From the NCBI GenBank assembly GCA_031265635.1, contig JAISCK010000164.1:1-8779 (forward strand): a stretch of 8,779 nt of DNA, in the 5' to 3' direction. This document shows positions 5,227 through 8,779 of the stretch, in pieces (position 1 is the first letter of the stretch; every line of letters begins with the position of its first letter). Position numbers and translations under genes: made by a program. The DNA comes from Spirochaetaceae bacterium (GTDB lineage Bacteria; Spirochaetota; Spirochaetia; Treponematales; Breznakiellaceae). The notes beneath the pieces were generated by a model. It saw only the letters and a program-made list of their open reading frames with translations. It did not search any database and was not told where the DNA came from.

Positions 5227-5424
5227 TTACGGTACTTTTATTGTTCCCGTTTTCTTTTCGGCGGGTTTTTCTTCCTGTTCCTCTTTGTAAAATTCATAGA
5301 GGTCAAGAAGCATTTCCTCAAGACCGGCGACGGTTTTACCCTGGGTCAACTGGCCGGGCCAGATATTAAGATAGCCGATAAGCCAGCCGTCTTTGCTTTC
5401 CCAATACGTGTATTCAAGTTCCAT
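5227..5424 (-). CDS. HicB-like small protein (orphan antitoxin-type)
   Basis: A 65-residue protein: strand MELEYTYW, then DGWLIGYLNIWPGQLTQGKT, then a helix LEEMLLDLYEFYKEE and a charged, lysine-rich tail. This follows the HicB antitoxin pattern (strand, hydrophobic strand with G, P and TQG(K/E)T turn, helix with LY). It resembles the protein at 4687-4863, so the two are probably paralogues flanking the lipoprotein gene. No C-terminal DNA-binding domain and no adjacent HicA toxin are seen. The ATG has a GGGGGAAAGCC ribosome site similar to those of the slot 2 cargo genes. It starts 43 bases after the trbE stop. A TATACT at 5446-5441 could be a -10 box but has no -35 partner, so it is probably read from the trb operon. 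The repeated trbE end starts right after its stop. Confidence 0.72.
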   Translation of the reverse strand: MELEYTYWESKDGWLIGYLNIWPGQLTQGKTVAGLEEMLLDLYEFYKEEQEEKPAEKKTGTIKVP

Positions 5425-5467
5425 GGCTTTCCCCCGCTTGAGTATACTGCCGCGTCACGGGCTCCCG

Positions 5468-8302
5468 CTATACGGCAAGCGCGGTATCCTGTTCCCGCTG
5501 TTTGGCAAGCTGTTTGCCGGCCTGCCGTAATGACAGCGTCCCGGCCTTTACCTGTTCGACCAGGTCGGGCCGCCCGGCCTTCGCTATCTTCCGGGCCAGG
5601 TAGACGGTCGCCTCGCTCACGGAGAATTTCTTCGCTATGGAGGCGGCGGCCCTCCCGCTTCCGGGTTTCCCTTTTTTACCGGCCATAGCCATGACGGCGT
5701 CAAGGAGGCCCGCCGCGGCGGGCGTAACGGCCGCCGCCGTTCCTTTGGCGCCCGCGGCGTCCGCGCCTGAGGTTTCTTCAGAAATTTCAGAAACGGGGGC
5801 CTGTTCCGCCTCCGGCACGGCTTTCCGCTTTACCGGCCGAGGGTCACTAGGCGCGCCGGCGCCGAGAAGGGCTTTGTAATCAACGCCGTTATGCGCCAGT
5901 ATCTCCCGGCAGAACGCGGAACCGCCCTCATACTCTGAAGAGAGGCCGTCAAGGAACTCATGGTCCGCGCCCCCGATAAGCCCCAGGGTGGTTTTCCCCA
6001 GGTCAAGCCGGAACAGGCGCCGCCCCAGGGGGCTTGTGTAAAAATAGTCCCGCTTCATTTCCGATGCGGCGATGACTTCAATCTCCGGGTCCGAGAGCCC
6101 GAATGCCTGGTACACGCCCATCATCCCCGAAGTGGCCGCCGACGGGTCGGCCAGGTACACCTTTGTCAGGCACTGCTGGATGACCGTCGTTTTAAGCGGG
6201 GAATTGGCCACGTCCCCCACGTCCTGGGTGGCGAATACGACAAAGACGTTTTTCTTCCTGAGGACTTTAAGCCATTCGGTGATTTTCTCCGCGAAGTTTT
6301 CATCTTTCAAAAAGAGCCACGCCTCATCCAGCACGAGGAGGGTAAGCCGCCCGTCGAATTTCTTTTCCACCAGGTTAAAAAGGTAGACCAGGGCGGGAAC
6401 CACGCAGCCCCGCCCCCGCCGCATGAGCTCCCCCATTTCGATACAAAGAAAAGGGGTGTCAAGGGAAATGGGGGAAGAGCGGGAATCAAAAATCTTGCCG
6501 TACTTGCCGCCGTCAATGAAATAGTCGCCCAGGGCCCGCTTTAACACTTCCTGGCCGGTGGCGGGGTCGGGGTAGTTAAGGTACTGTTTGAAACTGGTCA
6601 TGGTGCGGGCGCTTTGTTTGGACTTGTCCCTGAGCAGTTCGAGGCTTTCCTTTATGGCCGCGCTCATGGGCGGGGTAGCCGGGCAGCCGCTTACGGCGAG
6701 GCACGCCTCGATGAACTCGATGGCGTTCATGAGGTCCCGGTCGGTTTCGAGATCCCGCAGGGGCTGGAAACTCGCACCGGCGGGGGAGGACCCTGCCGGT
6801 TCGTAGTAGAGGCCCCCGCACGCGAGGCAGGGCTGGCGGCAGCTCCTGTCCTTGTCAAAGACGATGACCTGGGCGCCGGGGTACTTAAAAAACTGCGTTT
6901 CAAGCAGGTTAAGGAAGGTTGACTTCCCGGCGCCGGTGGGCCCCCATACGGCGGCGTGGCCGACGTCCGAGGGGTTGAGGTTGAAATAAAACGGGGTCCC
7001 CTCGGCGGTGGAGCATACCAGGTGGGGCAGGTCGCACCCCGAAACGCGGCCGGCGTGTTCGTTGGTACGCATGCCCGCCCATACGGAAGAGAGGGGCACG
7101 ACGTGGGAAAGCGTCGTGGTCATGACGGGGAGGGCGCGGAAATCGGCGTAGATCTGGCCGGGCATCATGGCCTTGAAAGCCTCCAGGGCGTTAAAGGTTT
7201 CTTCCTTACAGGTAAAGCCCGCGCTGTTGATGATGTTTTTCACCGTGTCCGCTTTTTTCCGGGCGGCCTGGAGGGAAGGGTCCCATACCATGACGTTGGA
7301 AGTATACAAGCCCAGGGCCGCCTCGTCGGTGTCTATCTCAATGCCGGCGGCAATCGCGTCCAGTTTCTTGACGCTTGCCCCGTGGTTGGTGACTTTGGGC
7401 GGTCCCCCGGAGAGGGACTGAAAGGCCGACGTTTCCTTCCCGCCGTGGCCCTTTTCTTTTTTCTTCGCCTCCTTTTTGCCGTCCTCCTTACCGAGGCATA
7501 TATAGCGGCTTACCCAGCGGTATTCCAGCCGGGCGCGGTTAAGGCCGTCGAGGATGGCCGGGTAGGTCGCCTCCGGGAAGTCGTTCACCCCGATAATGGG
7601 AATCCAGTAATCGCCGAGCTTCATGGTAAGGGACGTAACGAGTTCCGAATCGGGGAGGATGCGGTCAAGGAGGATCTGCGTAACCGGGAAGCGTATGGGG
7701 TGCCGGTTAAACGAGACGCTTGCATGAAGGTACGCCACGGTTTCTTCATTGGTAAGGGGGGCTATAAGCATGCCCCGGCCGAGCACCCCGACAACGGCGT
7801 TGGTTTCGCTGACAAAATACGCGACGTTTTCCCGCACTCCTTCCCCGCCGGAGGAGGCATTCTCCCCCGCCCGGATAAAGAGCTTCGCGAGCTTCCGCGC
7901 GTTCTCCGAAGGCGGTTTCCAGATAAAGGTGATGAAATAGCTTGACTCGAAATGCTTCCCGGCGGCGCGGAACGCTTCTTCCCGCTCCCGGTCGATAAGG
8001 TAGGGGGCAAGGGAGGCGAAGCCGCCGGAACGGTACGTGAAATCAGCGCCGGGGTATTCCCGGGTAAAGAAACGCTGGGCCTCCACCTGGAAAGCCCAGC
8101 CCGTGCCCAAACGCTTGGCGAAGTCGTTGACCCTGAGGGCGAGGCTGTCGACGGTGAAGGCGTCAACAGAATCGAGGTCCGGCGCGCGGTAGGCGAAAGT
8201 CCTCTGGAGTATGCCGTCTTTCTGGACCACCACACCCTCGTGAAAGCGGGTGATGAAATTCCAGGGGAGCTGGGTATAGAAAAGCCCGGTGCTTTCGCTC
8301 AT
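5468..8302 (-). CDS. trbE: TrbE/VirB4-like conjugation ATPase with C-terminal HTH extension
   Basis: A 944-residue T4SS ATPase that energises pilus assembly and substrate transfer at the inner membrane. An N-terminal TrbE/VirB4 domain (about 1-400) is followed by the ATPase domain: Walker A GPTGAGKST at 454-462, Walker B LLVLDE at 655-660 with Asp659/Glu660, and the later FATQDVGDVANS at about 690-701, as in VirB4/TraC. The conserved start (LPWNFITRFHEGVVVQKDG) is typical of TrbE. A lysine-rich loop at about 271-292 interrupts the N-terminal domain. After about residue 815 the protein continues for roughly 130 residues: a Pro/Ala-rich linker, then 884-935 with AASIAKKFSVSEATVYLARK and LVEQVKAGTLSLRQA, which looks like the helix-turn-helix and following helices of ParB-like proteins. 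Usual VirB4 proteins end near 800-880 residues. The ATG overlaps the trbD stop (ATGA). The final seven codons are duplicated downstream. Confidence 0.95.
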   Translation of the reverse strand: MSESTGLFYTQLPWNFITRFHEGVVVQKDGILQRTFAYRAPDLDSVDAFTVDSLALRVNDFAKRLGTGWAFQVEAQRFFTREYPGADFTYRSGGFASLAPYLIDREREEAFRAAGKHFESSYFITFIWKPPSENARKLAKLFIRAGENASSGGEGVRENVAYFVSETNAVVGVLGRGMLIAPLTNEETVAYLHASVSFNRHPIRFPVTQILLDRILPDSELVTSLTMKLGDYWIPIIGVNDFPEATYPAILDGLNRARLEYRWVSRYICLGKEDGKKEAKKKEKGHGGKETSAFQSLSGGPPKVTNHGASVKKLDAIAAGIEIDTDEAALGLYTSNVMVWDPSLQAARKKADTVKNIINSAGFTCKEETFNALEAFKAMMPGQIYADFRALPVMTTTLSHVVPLSSVWAGMRTNEHAGRVSGCDLPHLVCSTAEGTPFYFNLNPSDVGHAAVWGPTGAGKSTFLNLLETQFFKYPGAQVIVFDKDRSCRQPCLACGGLYYEPAGSSPAGASFQPLRDLETDRDLMNAIEFIEACLAVSGCPATPPMSAAIKESLELLRDKSKQSARTMTSFKQYLNYPDPATGQEVLKRALGDYFIDGGKYGKIFDSRSSPISLDTPFLCIEMGELMRRGRGCVVPALVYLFNLVEKKFDGRLTLLVLDEAWLFLKDENFAEKITEWLKVLRKKNVFVVFATQDVGDVANSPLKTTVIQQCLTKVYLADPSAATSGMMGVYQAFGLSDPEIEVIAASEMKRDYFYTSPLGRRLFRLDLGKTTLGLIGGADHEFLDGLSSEYEGGSAFCREILAHNGVDYKALLGAGAPSDPRPVKRKAVPEAEQAPVSEISEETSGADAAGAKGTAAAVTPAAAGLLDAVMAMAGKKGKPGSGRAAASIAKKFSVSEATVYLARKIAKAGRPDLVEQVKAGTLSLRQAGKQLAKQREQDTALAV
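5472..5491. repeat. Copy 1 of the 20-base direct repeat (end of trbE coding sequence)
   Basis: This copy lies within trbE and encodes its last seven residues just before the TAG. The near-identical second copy is at 5206-5225. Together they bracket the first HicB-like gene with its leader. Confidence 0.7.
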
Positions 8303-8556
8303 GGCAAAAACCTGTCCTTCTGCGTGATGTTTTCAAGCACGATGTCGATAAACCAGGGGTCCTTGGCGGTGAGGTGGCGCATAACGAGGTAGAGGATGAG
8401 GATGGGCACGAGCATGAAATAGAGCTCAAGCCCGTAGATAAAAACGACGGCGAGCATAAAGAGTATGAATAGCCCCGCCTGGGGAATCCCGGCCATAAGC
8501 TCCCGCTGGAGGAGGGAGCGGTGCACGATACGGCTGAACGGTCTCATGTCGGCCAT
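8299..8556 (-). CDS. trbD: TrbD/VirB3-like inner-membrane protein
   Basis: An 85-residue membrane protein with a short basic N-terminus (FSRIVHRSLLQREL), two closely spaced membrane segments at about 26-41 and 45-60, and a C-terminal KDPWFIDIVLENI element. This is the size and layout of VirB3/TrbD, which works with VirB4 in pilus biogenesis; in some systems the two are fused. The stop TGA overlaps the trbE ATG, so the two are translationally coupled. The ATG at 8556-8554 lies three bases after the trbC stop and has only a weak ribosome site. The flanks trbC and trbE confirm the identity. Confidence 0.88.
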   Translation of the reverse strand: MADMRPFSRIVHRSLLQRELMAGIPQAGLFILFMLAVVFIYGLELYFMLVPILILYLVMRHLTAKDPWFIDIVLENITQKDRFLP

Positions 8557-8559
8557 ATA

Positions 8560-8779
8560 TTACGCCTGGGAGGCTTCCCATATTTTATCGACGATGAAGG
8601 AAGCGGTACAGAGGATTGCCGTCGCCACGCCTATGGCCAGGGCGTTCCGCTTCATCTTCTCGTTGTCCTTGTTAAACCCGTAGGCGATGGCGCAGCCGCA
8701 TAAACAGACTATCAGGATGGTTTTAACAAAGGTCCCGGTAAAAATCTCGAGAACGCTTTCCATAAGGTTTGACATGCCG
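8560..8779 (-). CDS. trbC: TrbC/VirB2-like pilin, probably missing its 5' end at the window edge
   Basis: The visible frame has an ATG at 8775 giving 71 residues, but it is also open to the right edge. The visible part holds two hydrophobic segments (about 15-33 and 44-63 counted from that Met) separated by a short charged loop NKDNEKMKRN, which is the core of VirB2/TrbC pilins. Those proteins normally carry a signal peptide before the first segment, giving about 100-140 residues; none is seen here. The true start is therefore probably upstream, beyond the window. It would be processed to the pilus subunit in the inner membrane. Position before trbD and trbE matches all Trb operons. Confidence 0.82.
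   Translation of the reverse strand, partial: GMSNLMESVLEIFTGTFVKTILIVCLCGCAIAYGFNKDNEKMKRNALAIGVATAILCTASFIVDKIWEASQA

Noticed and set aside
6956..7945. A 329-codon open frame on the plus strand
   Set aside because: It lies wholly antisense to trbE in GC-rich sequence. The product has no domain pattern and reads as a reverse-strand shadow (Gly/Val/Arg-rich), while the trbE frame has clear Walker motifs.
1..8779. CRISPR array, tRNA/rRNA genes, insertion sequence, integrase or att site
   Set aside because: No regular spaced repeats, no tRNA-like cloverleaf, no transposase or integrase frame and no terminal inverted repeats were seen. The only repeats are the short ones listed.

Overview
The window is the core of a conjugative type IV secretion (T4SS) operon of the Trb (IncP/Ti/ICE) type. 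Every supported gene is on the minus strand, so transcription runs from the right edge to the left. In that direction the order is trbC (VirB2 pilin), trbD (VirB3), trbE (VirB4 ATPase), three small accessory genes, trbJ (VirB5), four more accessory genes, trbL (VirB6) and the start of trbF (VirB8). This is the trbC-D-E-J-K-L-F order known from Ti plasmids and many ICEs. trbB should lie beyond the right edge, and trbG, trbH and trbI beyond the left. The organism is Gram-negative: there are signal peptides and lipoboxes, and the VirB5 and VirB6 proteins fit an envelope with a periplasm. Protein style, lipoprotein signals and the PIN-partner family suggest a Treponema-like gut spirochaete, but this is an impression and no sequence marker proves it. 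The DNA could be plasmid or integrated ICE; no relaxase, integrase or att site is visible.

Layout from right to left. 8779-5468: trbC, trbD and trbE, tightly packed, with an ATGA overlap between trbD and trbE. TrbE has a normal VirB4 body followed by an Ala-rich linker and a C-terminal helix-turn-helix segment resembling those of ParB-like proteins. 5467-4687 (slot 1): a HicB-like small protein, a short lipoprotein and a second HicB-like protein whose stop overlaps the trbJ start (ATGA). The last seven codons of trbE are repeated just after the first HicB-like gene. 4690-3869: trbJ. 3868-3683: a block with two strong hairpins and a tandem direct repeat, then a good sigma70-type promoter.

3682-1841 (slot 2, where trbK sits in other Trb operons): a PIN-domain toxin gene, its overlapping small partner, a nine-codon ORF, a second sigma70-type promoter, an AT-rich lipoprotein gene, a small secreted protein gene and an intrinsic terminator. 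1820-1: trbL and the first 102 codons of trbF. No gap between genes exceeds 190 bases.

The Trb genes would build the mating channel: TrbC pilin, TrbD/TrbE pilus assembly and energy, TrbJ minor pilin, TrbL inner-membrane channel, TrbF scaffold. The two slots look like accessory cargo set into this operon. Both contain a lipoprotein with the same GMS(F/L)(D/E)E(V/F)K motif and both contain toxin-antitoxin-like proteins. Slot 2 has its own promoters and ends in a terminator only about 20 bases before trbL, so it may be an autonomous unit and may also limit trbL-trbF expression. Entry exclusion (the role of TrbK), addiction, or control of transfer are the leading but unproven roles.
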